A DNA stretch of 10,731 nucleotides. Source: an uncultured bacterium (lineage in GTDB: Bacteria > Desulfobacterota > Binatia > HRBIN30). The stretch spans positions 1-10,731 of the forward strand of contig CALJUJ010000613.1 in the NCBI GenBank assembly GCA_937975525.1, in the 5' to 3' direction. A model generated the notes under the pieces. That model had not been told where the DNA came from. It did not search any database and was given only the letters and a program-made list of their open reading frames with translations. Made by a program: the position numbers and the translations under genes. Shown one piece after another: positions 1 to 6,988 of the stretch (positions within the stretch are counted from its first letter, which is position 1; every line of letters begins with the position of its first letter).

Positions 1-958
1 GCTGGCCGCTCTGCCATGCTTCGAGACCCGTCCCCGTGTCGGCGCCACTGAAGCGGACGGTATCCGGCCGCTCGCCGGCCGCGGCGAAGACGCACACGCT
101 GCCGCGTTCGGTGAACTTGATCGCGTTGTCGACGAGGTTGATGAGCACCTGACGCAGCCGGTTGGCGTCGCCGACGATGGTCGGCGGAAGACCGTCGGCG
201 ACGTGCCAGCGGAACGCGAGCTGGCGCTGTTCGGCGCTGCGGACGAAGGGCTCGAGCGATTGATCGAGGAAGCTCCGAAGGTCGAAGGGCTGGAGGACGA
301 ACTCGACACGGCCGGCGTCGATCTTGGTGAAGTCGAGAAGGTCGTTCGTCAGCGACAGGAGGTTGCGGGTGACCGCGCCGATACGGTCGAGGATCTCCCG
401 TTGCCGCTGGTCGAGGGTGGAATCCCGCAGCATCTCTTCGTAGCCGAGAAGGATGTGAATCGGCGTCCGCAGATCATGACTGGCGCTGGCGATGAAGTCG
501 GAGCGGGCTCGGCTCGCGTGCTCGGCGGCTTCGCGGGCTGCGAGCAAGTCCGCTTCGAAACGCTTCTGGTCGCTGATGTCGTCGATCACCGACAACAGGA
601 ACGCCGGCGCGCCGCCGGCATCGCGGATCAGCGAGACGTTGCCGCGGCTCCAGACGACGACGCCGTCCTTGCGGATGTAGCGACGTTCGAACTTGTAGGA
701 GTCGATCTGCCCGGCCAGCAGGCGCGCCAGCGGCTCGGCGTCGACCAACAGGTCGTCGGGGTGGACGAAGCGGACGGTGTCGGTCGAACGGAGCTCGTCG
801 CGCGTGTAGCCGAGCATCTCCTCGGTCGCAGGATTCGCGTCGATCACGCGCCAGTGTACCGGGTCGAAGAGGGCGATGGCGACGGGAGCGTCGTTGAAGA
901 GGGTGCGGAAGTGCGCCTCGTCGAGGCGCAGAACCCTTTCTGCCTCAGCATCCGACAT
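1..958 (-). CDS. PAS-domain sensor histidine kinase, C-terminus cut by window edge
   Basis: The minus strand reads open from an ATG at 958 to the window edge, giving 319 residues with no stop. Residues about 12-130 form a PAS domain (ANPATEEMLGYT near 41, then a PAC-like KFERRYIRKDG segment and VIDDISDQ). Residues about 150-220 form a HisKA dimerisation domain with the H-box SASHDLRTP, the phospho-accepting histidine being H161. An ATPase domain follows, with N-box LVDNAIKF (N278) and the start of a G1-type motif DTGTG at 307-311 just before the edge. I see no signal peptide or membrane span, so it is probably cytoplasmic, sensing through the PAS domain. The start is supported by GGAGGAGG (plus-strand positions 971-978 complemented) and an in-frame stop shortly upstream. 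It lies 112 bases downstream of the amidohydrolase on the same strand, so it may be a separate unit. A receiver domain or partner regulator may lie beyond the edge. The sensed signal is unknown. Confidence 0.93.
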   Translation of the reverse strand, partial: MSDAEAERVLRLDEAHFRTLFNDAPVAIALFDPVHWRVIDANPATEEMLGYTRDELRSTDTVRFVHPDDLLVDAEPLARLLAGQIDSYKFERRYIRKDGVVVWSRGNVSLIRDAGGAPAFLLSVIDDISDQKRFEADLLAAREAAEHASRARSDFIASASHDLRTPIHILLGYEEMLRDSTLDQRQREILDRIGAVTRNLLSLTNDLLDFTKIDAGRVEFVLQPFDLRSFLDQSLEPFVRSAEQRQLAFRWHVADGLPPTIVGDANRLRQVLINLVDNAIKFTERGSVCVFAAAGERPDTVRFSGADTGTGLEAWQSGQ

Positions 959-1070
959 GCCCGATCGTTGCCTCCTCCAGCGCTTACATCACACTCTGTC
1001 GCGACGTCGGCGGTGGCTGTCGTGCCTATTAGGATGGCGGCCGGGCGGGTGCAACGGTCAGGATCTGTGC

Positions 1071-2795
1071 CTACGTCGACGCGACGTGCACCGTCTCGGT
1101 GTCGCGTCCCGAGCGCAGCAGAGTGCCGGCGAGCTCACCCGTCTCCTTGCCGCCGACGACGATCTCCCGGCCGTTGACGAACACGCGCTCGATTCCCGTG
1201 GCGCCGGCGAAGAGCCGCTCGGTGCCGCCGGGCAGGTCACGCTTGGTATGAATCCGGCCGGGCGCCACGGTCTTCGGATCGAAGACGACGAGGTCGGCAT
1301 GCCAGCCGGGCTCGATGCGGCCGCGCTGCTTGAGGCCGAACAGCCGGGCCGGAACGTCGGTCATCATGTGCACCGCCTCCTCGAGCGGCAGCAGACCGCG
1401 CTCGCGAACGATGTTGCCGAGGAACGCGGTCGGGTAGCGCGCGCCGCACATGCGGTCGAGATGAGCGCCGGCATCGGAACCGCCGATGATCGCCCGCTCG
1501 TCGCGCCAAACCTGCAAGCGCAGCTTCCAGCTCTCGTCGTCGTCGTCGCTCGGGATCGGCCACAACGCCGTCGCCATCTCGTCGTTCAACAAGATCTCGA
1601 CCAGGGTCTCGTACTCGTCCCGGCCACGCTCGCGGGCGATGTCGGCGACCGTGCGCCCACTGAGGCCGGAGTTCGCGGGTGAAACGGTCTCGCCGATCTC
1701 GTAGCGCCCCCAGCGCGCCAGCGCCGCCAGCGCGCCGGTGACCGATTCCGCCTTGTCGCGGACCCACTGACGCGAAGCGGAATCCCGGAAGACGGCCATG
1801 CGTCCCGACACGGGAAGGCTCAGCACCTCCTTCAGGCCCGGCATCGAGTGCAAAGCACAGTAGTCGAGGAAGCTCATCTTCAGTCCGCCGAGCATGGGCA
1901 TGGTCAGCGCGACGATCCGCGCACCCGCCTGCTTGGCGCGGCTGCCGGCGCTCAGCTGGTGCTCGTGGCGCTCGGGAGCACGCGCCGAGACGCCCATCAC
2001 GTTCCAATTCATCGGCCGGTCGGCGGCCTTGGACATCGCCACCATCAGCTCGATCTCTTGATCGCTGAATTGGTCGAGGCACCCGTCGGTGATGAACTCC
2101 AGGGTGGTGCCCGGGTGCTCGCGCACGGCGCGCGACAGGGCGAGAAGCTCCTCGCGGCTCGCGAAGCGCGAGGCGACCGGGTTGTGGTCGCCGTCGTTGT
2201 GCGTCCGTGCCTGCGAAGACGAAAAGCCGAGGCCGCCTGCGGCGAGCGCGTCGTGCAGCATCGTCGCCATCGCCTCGATCTGGCGTGCGTCGGCCTCGTT
2301 GCCGGTGGCGTCGACGCCCATCACCGAGCGCCGCAGGGCGCAATGCCCGACGAGAAACGCCGCGTTGAGCCCGATCTTGCCGTCGAGCCGGTCGAGGTAC
2401 TCCGCGAAGCTCGACCAGTTCCACGCGACGCCCTGCTCGAGCGCCGCCAGCGGCATGCCCTCGACCATCGCCATCATGCGCCGAATGTAGTCGGCGTCGC
2501 CCTCCGCCAACGGCGCCAGGGTGAAGCCGCAGTTGCCGCCGATCACGGTCGTGACGCCGTGCAGGCTGGATGGCGAAGCGTAGGGGTCCCAGAGGAGCTG
2601 CGCGTCGTAGTGGGTATGGGGGTCGATGAAGCCAGGCGCCAAGACCAGGCCATCGGCGTCGATCGACTTGGTCGCCGCTTCGTCGACCGTACCGACGGCG
2701 GCGATGCGGCCGTCCTGGATGGCGACGTCGGCGCGCACGCCGGGTTGGCCGGAGCCGTCGACGACGGTGGCGTTGCGGATGAGAAAGTCGAGCAT
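1071..2795 (-). CDS. D-aminoacylase-like amidohydrolase (N-acyl-D-amino-acid deacylase family) with altered metal site
   Basis: This 574-residue protein has the layout of the D-aminoacylase branch of the amidohydrolase superfamily. A small N-terminal beta domain (IRNATVVDGSG) leads to the first metal motif APGFIDPHTHYDAQ (H60, H62). GNCGFTLAPL follows with C89, matching the bridging cysteine of D-aminoacylase. Late in the barrel is GGSDAGAHLD (438-447) with the probable catalytic aspartate D441. The C-terminus has the usual RGRIEPGWHADLVVFD return to the beta domain. By eye, the stretches that hold the two other zinc histidines in D-aminoacylase (THMRDE and SHHK) read LEFITDG (near 232-238) and NWNVMG (near 263-268), with no histidine. 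It therefore cleaves amide-like bonds by family, but its metal chemistry and substrate may differ. It starts 5 bases after the cyclase stop with no clear Shine-Dalgarno, so translation is probably coupled. The stop is TAG. Last gene of the tetR operon. Confidence 0.88.
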   Translation of the reverse strand: MLDFLIRNATVVDGSGQPGVRADVAIQDGRIAAVGTVDEAATKSIDADGLVLAPGFIDPHTHYDAQLLWDPYASPSSLHGVTTVIGGNCGFTLAPLAEGDADYIRRMMAMVEGMPLAALEQGVAWNWSSFAEYLDRLDGKIGLNAAFLVGHCALRRSVMGVDATGNEADARQIEAMATMLHDALAAGGLGFSSSQARTHNDGDHNPVASRFASREELLALSRAVREHPGTTLEFITDGCLDQFSDQEIELMVAMSKAADRPMNWNVMGVSARAPERHEHQLSAGSRAKQAGARIVALTMPMLGGLKMSFLDYCALHSMPGLKEVLSLPVSGRMAVFRDSASRQWVRDKAESVTGALAALARWGRYEIGETVSPANSGLSGRTVADIARERGRDEYETLVEILLNDEMATALWPIPSDDDDESWKLRLQVWRDERAIIGGSDAGAHLDRMCGARYPTAFLGNIVRERGLLPLEEAVHMMTDVPARLFGLKQRGRIEPGWHADLVVFDPKTVAPGRIHTKRDLPGGTERLFAGATGIERVFVNGREIVVGGKETGELAGTLLRSGRDTETVHVAST

Positions 2796-2800
2796 GGGTA

Positions 2801-3718
2801 CTACTTGATCGCGAGCGGGTTGAGCGGCGAGCCGACGCCGCCGGTGACTTTGAGTGGTGGAGCGCTGAAGAAGAACTCGTAGACGCCGTCCGCGGCGCAG
2901 TCGGCGGCGAGCGCATCGAGGTCGAACATCTCGCCGAGCGTCAGGCCCATGTCGCGGATCGCCAGCATGTGGAAAGGCAGCGGCGTGCCGGGCTCCTCGA
3001 AGGGAATCACCTCGACGGCGTTGGTGTCGCTGGCGACGGCCGCGACCTCACGGGTGTGCAGCCATTCGGCGCAGGCGACCCCCAAGCCGGGCATGGTGCG
3101 CATGTAGCCGACGCGATCACCGTCGTCGCGAAATACGGCCAGGTGGCCGGTGCGGATCAGCAACACGTCGCCGCTGCCGACGTGCACTCGCTGTGCGTCG
3201 GCGGCGGCCTCCAGCTCCGCCGGCGTGATCGCGTGGCCCGGGGCGAGGCGATCCGTTCCGGCGGCGCGGGCCAAGTCGAGCAGGACGCCACGCGAGACGA
3301 TGCCGGCGGCCTGGGCGGTGATCGCGTTCTTGGTGGCGCCGGACGGGGTGATGCTGTCGGCGGGGTGTCCGTTGTACAGCTGATCGTCGTAGTGGACGTG
3401 GGCCAGGCTGTCCCACTGCGTGGCGCACTGGAGCGGCATGACGACGACGTCGTCGGCGTAGCGAAACGGGGAGTCCGGGTAGACGACTCCCGCGGTCGCG
3501 GTCATGAAGTGCTGCGGATTGACGCGACCGCCCTGGCCGATCTGCGGCCCTTCGGCGCCGAAGCTCAGGCCGAGGCTGAACACCTGGCCGCGGCGGACGA
3601 GGGCAGCCGCTTCGCGTACCTTGTCGGCGGTGATGAAGTTGACGGTGCCACGCTCGTCGTCGGTGCCCCAGCGGCCCCAGTTCGATACGCGCGCGGCGAT
3701 GTCGCGGAGACGGTCCAT
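2801..3718 (-). CDS. Cyclase family protein (kynurenine formamidase-like metal hydrolase)
   Basis: A 305-residue protein resembling the cyclase family (PF04199), whose members include kynurenine formamidases and other hydrolases that open cyclic or amide substrates. The N-terminal NWGRWGTDDERGTVNFIT (13-30) is typical of the longer subfamily. The metal-site segment reads TQWDSLAH (100-107). The family's usual histidine in the THxD motif is glutamine here (Q101), while D103 and H107 remain. Later conserved stretches include GVLLDLAR (144-151), SGDVLLIRTGH (182-192) and the DTNAVEV segment. No signal peptide is seen, so it is cytoplasmic. It follows the ferredoxin by 40 bases and is followed 5 bases later by the amidohydrolase; two hydrolases back to back suggest consecutive or alternative ring or amide openings in one pathway. 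The stop is TAG. Family assignment is firm; the substrate is unknown. Confidence 0.9.
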   Translation of the reverse strand: MDRLRDIAARVSNWGRWGTDDERGTVNFITADKVREAAALVRRGQVFSLGLSFGAEGPQIGQGGRVNPQHFMTATAGVVYPDSPFRYADDVVVMPLQCATQWDSLAHVHYDDQLYNGHPADSITPSGATKNAITAQAAGIVSRGVLLDLARAAGTDRLAPGHAITPAELEAAADAQRVHVGSGDVLLIRTGHLAVFRDDGDRVGYMRTMPGLGVACAEWLHTREVAAVASDTNAVEVIPFEEPGTPLPFHMLAIRDMGLTLGEMFDLDALAADCAADGVYEFFFSAPPLKVTGGVGSPLNPLAIK

Positions 3719-3758
3719 ACCGGTCAGATCGTCGGCTTCGACTGGCGCGGCGGCGCGA

Positions 3759-3950
3759 TCAATCGGCGAGGGCGAGCGCCTGGCGCGGGCAGCGCCGCAC
3801 CGCGGCTTCGACCTTGTCGCGCAGGTCCTCGCTCGGGTTTTCGTCGACGAGCACGGCGCGATCCTCGTCGTCGACGGCGAAGACTTCCGGGGCGACCTTC
3901 ATGCAGACGGCGTTGCCTTCGCAAAGGTCGTAGTCGATGGTGATCTTCAT
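3759..3950 (-). CDS. Small ferredoxin, single-cluster [3Fe-4S] P450-associated type
   Basis: A 63-residue acidic protein. Cysteines sit at C10, C16 and C54, with the last in a CP pair (RRCPRQAL). The first motif is C-E-G-N-A-V-C, with asparagine at the position where a 4Fe-4S protein would have its second cysteine. This three-cysteine pattern is that of the [3Fe-4S] (or convertible) ferredoxins that pass electrons to bacterial cytochromes P450. The start overlaps the tetR stop as ATGA, and AGGAG lies about eight bases upstream, so it is translated together with the regulator. No P450, Rieske oxygenase or ferredoxin reductase is present in this window. The electron acceptor is therefore inferred to be elsewhere, perhaps under the same regulator. 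Identification as a ferredoxin is firm; the partner is a guess. Confidence 0.92.
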   Translation of the reverse strand: MKITIDYDLCEGNAVCMKVAPEVFAVDDEDRAVLVDENPSEDLRDKVEAAVRRCPRQALALAD

Positions 3951-4621
3951 CGGGGCTCTCCTTCCATCCGCGCGGAGCGGACCGGTTGCGGTCGATCAGG
4001 GCTACCATTGCCGAGCAGCCGCGCCACGGCAATCCGCAGGAAGCGACGCTGGCGCGCCACGGCCTCGGGGTCCAGAGGGTTGGCCTGGGCGACCGCACCG
4101 AACAAATCGGCGTTGGCGAAGTAGCCGAAGATCATCTGGTAGAGGCTGGCGCCCAGGTGGAAGTAGTCGTCCGCTTCCCAGGGTCCGTCCGACTGGGCGA
4201 GCACCGTGATGCCTTCTTGGTAGAGCGGGCGTAGCACCCGACCGACCGAATCGCGCAGGTACGTGCTGTCGTCGAGCGCGGCGCGCTGGAGCAGGCGCGG
4301 TAGGTGCGGATGATCGACCAGGTGGTCGACGACGCGGTCGAGGAAGCCCGCGAAGACATCGCCGCGGCCGCCGGCACTGGCGGCGACGAGGCCGATCACC
4401 GGCTCCAGACCGCGGCTGAGCACGGCTTCGTAGATCGCCCGCTTACCGCGGAAGTGATGGTAGAGGCTCGCCTGGTTCTTGAGGCCGGCGTCGGCGGCGA
4501 TTTCGCGCACCGACACGCCGTCGAATCCTCGCTCCGCGAAGTGGCGCTCGGCGCTATCCAGGATGGTGTCGCGGGTCGAGCGTGGCTCCTGCGTACGAAG
4601 CGCGGCTGCACGCTCCTTCAT
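3947..4621 (-). CDS. TetR family transcriptional regulator, probable local repressor
   Basis: A 224-residue protein. The N-terminal DNA-binding domain spans about residues 16-63: STRDTILDSAERHFAERGF, then the helix-turn-helix SVREIAADAGLKNQASLYHHF, then RGKRAIYEAVL, all highly typical of TetR. The remaining 160 residues form the ligand-binding and dimer domain, which I cannot assign to a named subfamily. It is the first gene of the operon and overlaps the ferredoxin start by four bases. No Shine-Dalgarno precedes the ATG, and the probable -10 ends about nine bases upstream, so the transcript may be leaderless. An inverted repeat (4640-4655) lies between the presumed -35 and -10, and a near copy precedes operon 2 at 8038-8053, so I infer autorepression and control of both operons. 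The ligand may be a pathway intermediate such as an acyl-CoA; this is not shown by the sequence. Confidence 0.93.
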   Translation of the reverse strand: MKERAAALRTQEPRSTRDTILDSAERHFAERGFDGVSVREIAADAGLKNQASLYHHFRGKRAIYEAVLSRGLEPVIGLVAASAGGRGDVFAGFLDRVVDHLVDHPHLPRLLQRAALDDSTYLRDSVGRVLRPLYQEGITVLAQSDGPWEADDYFHLGASLYQMIFGYFANADLFGAVAQANPLDPEAVARQRRFLRIAVARLLGNGSPDRPQPVRSARMEGEPR

Positions 4622-4629
4622 GGTCGCGG

Positions 4630-4658
4630 CTGTAACAAGACGAACATTTGTTTGTCAA
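4630..4658 (-). promoter_or_regulatory. Predicted sigma-70-type promoter of the tetR operon
   Basis: Read on the minus strand, a perfect -35 TTGACA (4658-4653) is followed after 17 bases by TTACAG (4635-4630) as a poor -10; GTTACA at 16 bases is an alternative. Transcription would start within a few bases of the tetR ATG at 4621, giving a leaderless or nearly leaderless message, which fits the lack of a ribosome binding site. The -35 sequence and position are clear; the -10 is weak. Confidence 0.55.
4640..4655. promoter_or_regulatory. Predicted TetR operator, site A
   Basis: The plus strand reads ACGAAC-ATTT-GTTTGT, an inverted repeat of six-base arms with one mismatch. An outer G/C pair (4639 and 4656) extends the symmetry. 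It sits between the -35 and -10 of the tetR promoter, where a bound repressor would block RNA polymerase. The same element, with perfect arms, occurs at 8038-8053. Size and symmetry fit known TetR operators. Binding is inferred. Confidence 0.72.
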
Positions 4659-4670
4659 CGTCGGCCCGGA

Positions 4671-4715
4671 CTGAGACGGTGCCCACGTCGCGTTCGCAGC
4701 GCGGCGCCGTCTCAG
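4671..4715. terminator. Long inverted repeat at the end of operon 2, possible terminator or insulator
   Basis: Arms at 4671-4683 and 4703-4715 pair over 13 positions with one T/G mismatch: CTGAGACGG-T-GCC against GGC-G-CCGTCTCAG. The loop is 19 bases. The right arm overlaps the stop codon of the last thiolase-like gene (4712-4714). The repeat lies between that gene and the tetR promoter. No run of T follows on either strand, so it is not a classical intrinsic terminator. It could stop transcription without a U-tract, protect the 3' end of the mRNA, or have another role. Confidence 0.45.
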
Positions 4716-5863
4716 AGCTCGGAGGAGACGATCCAGATCGCGAAGTACTGCGCGCCGCCGCCGTACGCATGCCCGAGCGCGGTCTTGCAGCCGTCGACCT
4801 GGTGCTCGCCCGCACGCCCCATCACCTGGAGCGCGACCTCGCCGAGTCGCAGCATCCCCGAGGCGCCGATCGGATTCGTGCACAGCACCCCTCCGGACGG
4901 GTTGATCGGCAGGTGGCGGCCGAAGCGCTGGTCGCCGCGGTCGATCACCTTCCAGCCGTCGCCTTCCGCGCAGAATCCCAGGTTCTCGAGCCACATCGCC
5001 TCGAACCACGAAAAGGGCACGTAGATTTCGGCCGTGTCGATCTGATTCCAAGGGTCGGTGATCCCGGCCGTGTCGTAGACGTGCTTGACGCAGTCGCGGC
5101 CCGCTCGCGGGCTCACCTGGTCGCGTCCGGGGACCCACATCGCCTCGGCGTAGGAATAGCCCGACTTGACCCAGGCCGGGCGCCGCGGCCCCTTCTTCGC
5201 CTGCTCCTCCGAGGCGATGATCATCGCCACCGCGCCATCGGAAGACGGGCACGTCTCGAGGTAGCGGATCGGCTCCCACAGCATGATCGACTCGGTCACC
5301 TCCTCGAGGGTGACCGTTTCGCGCAAGTGGGCGTACTCGTTGCGCATCGCGTTCTCGCGGGCGTTGACCACGGTCATCGGCCCGATGTGGGCGGGGGCGT
5401 CCGACTTGGCGATGTAGGCGCGGCAGTAGGGCGCGAAGAACCCGCCGGCGCCGGCGACCAGTGGCGGCGTGAACGGCAGGCTCGGCGACAGCGCCCACAT
5501 GGCGTTGCCTTCGGACTGTTTTTCGAACGCGATCGTCAACACGCGTTCGTAGAGGCCCGAGGCGACGTGCGTCACGGCGGTGATCGCCGTCGAGGCGCCG
5601 ACCGATCCAGCGGTGTGCACCCGCAGCAGGGGCTTCATGTGCGCGCCGAGCGCGCCCGCGAGGAACTGCTCGGGCTGCATGACGCCTTCGAGCTGGTCGG
5701 GGGCCTTGCCGATGACGACCGCATCGATGTCCTCGTGCGTCAGGCCCGCGTCGAGTAGAGCCCGGTCGACGGCTTCGCGCACCAGCCCGGCGATGCTGAC
5801 GTCGGCCCGCCGGGCGCTGTGATGGGTCTGTCCGACGCCGACGACGGCCACCGGGCGCTTCAT
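4712..5863 (-). CDS. Thiolase-like protein (SCP2-thiolase/lipid-transfer type), lacks nucleophilic cysteine
   Basis: A 383-residue thiolase-fold protein. The N-terminal half has the family opening (VAVVGVGQTHHS, DAGLTHEDIDAVVIG). The segment that carries the catalytic cysteine in true thiolases (CATGSTA type) reads HTAGSVGASTA, with serine at about residue 87. The HDCF motif is replaced by IYVPFSWFE (280-288), and the GHPxGATG motif reads TNPIGASG (329-336), so its histidine is asparagine. INPSGG (320-325) is kept. The likely role is acyl-CoA binding with retro-aldol or other non-thiolytic C-C chemistry, probably with a DUF35 partner as in actinobacterial steroid side-chain enzymes. The start at 5863 is set by GGAGG five bases upstream and an ATGA overlap with the preceding gene; an open frame running further upstream is only the shadow of that gene. 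Last gene of operon 2; the stop lies inside an inverted repeat. Cytoplasmic. Confidence 0.88.
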   Translation of the reverse strand: MKRPVAVVGVGQTHHSARRADVSIAGLVREAVDRALLDAGLTHEDIDAVVIGKAPDQLEGVMQPEQFLAGALGAHMKPLLRVHTAGSVGASTAITAVTHVASGLYERVLTIAFEKQSEGNAMWALSPSLPFTPPLVAGAGGFFAPYCRAYIAKSDAPAHIGPMTVVNARENAMRNEYAHLRETVTLEEVTESIMLWEPIRYLETCPSSDGAVAMIIASEEQAKKGPRRPAWVKSGYSYAEAMWVPGRDQVSPRAGRDCVKHVYDTAGITDPWNQIDTAEIYVPFSWFEAMWLENLGFCAEGDGWKVIDRGDQRFGRHLPINPSGGVLCTNPIGASGMLRLGEVALQVMGRAGEHQVDGCKTALGHAYGGGAQYFAIWIVSSEL

Positions 5864-6981
5864 GTCCACCTCCGATCCTTGCCGCAGACGATGACCAGAT
5901 TCTGCTGCAGGCAGTGTCCCGACGTCGCGTGCGCCATCGCCCGCTCGGCGTCGGGAACCGCGCGCTCGCCGGCGCGGCCGGAGAGCTGGCGGAACACTTC
6001 GCCGAGCCGAATCAGACCCGTCATCATCAGGGGATGCCCGCACAGGGCACCGCCCGAAGGATTGATCACCGGCTGCGGCTTCTCGGGGTCGAGGCCCATC
6101 GCGCCGCACAGGATCATCTCCTCGGCGGCGTTGGCGGCGCTCAGCTCGACGAGGTCGCAGTCGGCGGCGGTCGCGAGCCCGGACATCGCCAGCGCCTTGC
6201 GCGTCGCCAACTCCGTCCCGCCACCGACGGCGAGGTCGCGGGCGCCGAGGTTCTGCATCTCGATGCGCTGGTCGAGTCCCTGAATCCAGACCGGATGGTC
6301 GCACATGGATTCGGCCTTGCCCTCGGCGGCGAGCACCAGGCAGACAGCGGTCTCTCCCTTGGGAGCGAGGTAGCCGGCGCGCAGCGGTGCCGCGACCCAT
6401 TCGGTCGCCGCGAGGTCGTCGGGGCTCGTGGCCTCGCGCAAGAGCGCATCGGGGTTGCGTGCGCCGGCGGCCCGGTTGCGTGCCGTGACCTCGGCGAGGT
6501 CGACGTCGCTCTTCTTCTCCCGCTCCATGAAGACGCTGGCTTGCAGCGCCGCGGTCGATGTCGGGTCGAGGCCGATGGCACCGAGGTAGAAGGGGTCGAG
6601 CTGGAGGTTGAGCACGCGATCGAGATCGCCCTCGGAGGACTTGCCGTAGCCGCAGACGATGGCCGTGTCGCAATCGCCCGCCTGCATCCGCAGCCACGCG
6701 TAGTAGGCGGCGAAGGCGGCGTCCATCTCGACGTGCAGATCCTGGCGTGGCGGCCACGAGCCCATCACGTCGAGCGCCATCACGAAGCCGAAGGGGCGGC
6801 CGTCGATGTAGTCCGACGAGCCGGCGACCTGGTAGTCGATGTCGTCGCGGCTCACGCCGCATTCCTCGAGCGCCCGCCGCACCTGCGGATAGAGCATCTC
6901 CTGGGCGGTGCGGTGCTCGTCCCGGGCGACGATCGGCGCCTGAGCGAAGCCGACGATGGCGACGTTGCGAAGCTGGGTCAT
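5860..6981 (-). CDS. Thiolase-like protein (lipid-transfer type), second of the pair, non-canonical active site
   Basis: A 373-residue thiolase-fold protein only distantly similar to its downstream neighbour. The N-terminus NVAIVGFAQAP and ECGVSRDDIDYQVAGSSDY are typical of the SCP2-thiolase group. The region of the thiolase nucleophile reads HVEMDAAFAAYYAW (83-96), with no cysteine. The HDCF position reads ELSAANAAEE (279-288). In contrast to the other protein, INPSGGALCGHP (306-317) keeps the GHP histidine, followed by LMMTG. The C-terminal AHATSGHCLQQNLVIV (350-365) matches the lipid-transfer-type thiolase ending. The two may form a heteromeric complex, one supplying residues the other lacks; this is inference. 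The ATG at 6981 is seven bases after the stop of the OB-fold gene, with only a weak ribosome site, so translation is probably coupled. The open frame continues upstream to 7125, but that part is antisense-like noise over the OB-fold gene. Confidence 0.87.
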   Translation of the reverse strand: MTQLRNVAIVGFAQAPIVARDEHRTAQEMLYPQVRRALEECGVSRDDIDYQVAGSSDYIDGRPFGFVMALDVMGSWPPRQDLHVEMDAAFAAYYAWLRMQAGDCDTAIVCGYGKSSEGDLDRVLNLQLDPFYLGAIGLDPTSTAALQASVFMEREKKSDVDLAEVTARNRAAGARNPDALLREATSPDDLAATEWVAAPLRAGYLAPKGETAVCLVLAAEGKAESMCDHPVWIQGLDQRIEMQNLGARDLAVGGGTELATRKALAMSGLATAADCDLVELSAANAAEEMILCGAMGLDPEKPQPVINPSGGALCGHPLMMTGLIRLGEVFRQLSGRAGERAVPDAERAMAHATSGHCLQQNLVIVCGKDRRWT

Positions 6982-6988
6982 GCGGGGC

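Noticed and set aside
1533..1552. CGT trinucleotide run
   Set aside because: It encodes a short aspartate run (residues 417-420) in the amidohydrolase and has no other visible meaning.
5524..5550. Inverted repeat CGAACGCG ... CGCGTTCG inside the first-listed thiolase-like gene
   Set aside because: Although the arms resemble the operator half-site, the spacing is 11 bases instead of 4, and it lies within conserved coding sequence. Chance is the best explanation.
5864..6862. A longer version of the last thiolase-like protein with about 333 extra N-terminal residues
   Set aside because: The extra part is an arginine-rich out-of-frame reading of the preceding thiolase-like gene. A ribosome site and ATGA overlap support the start at 5863.
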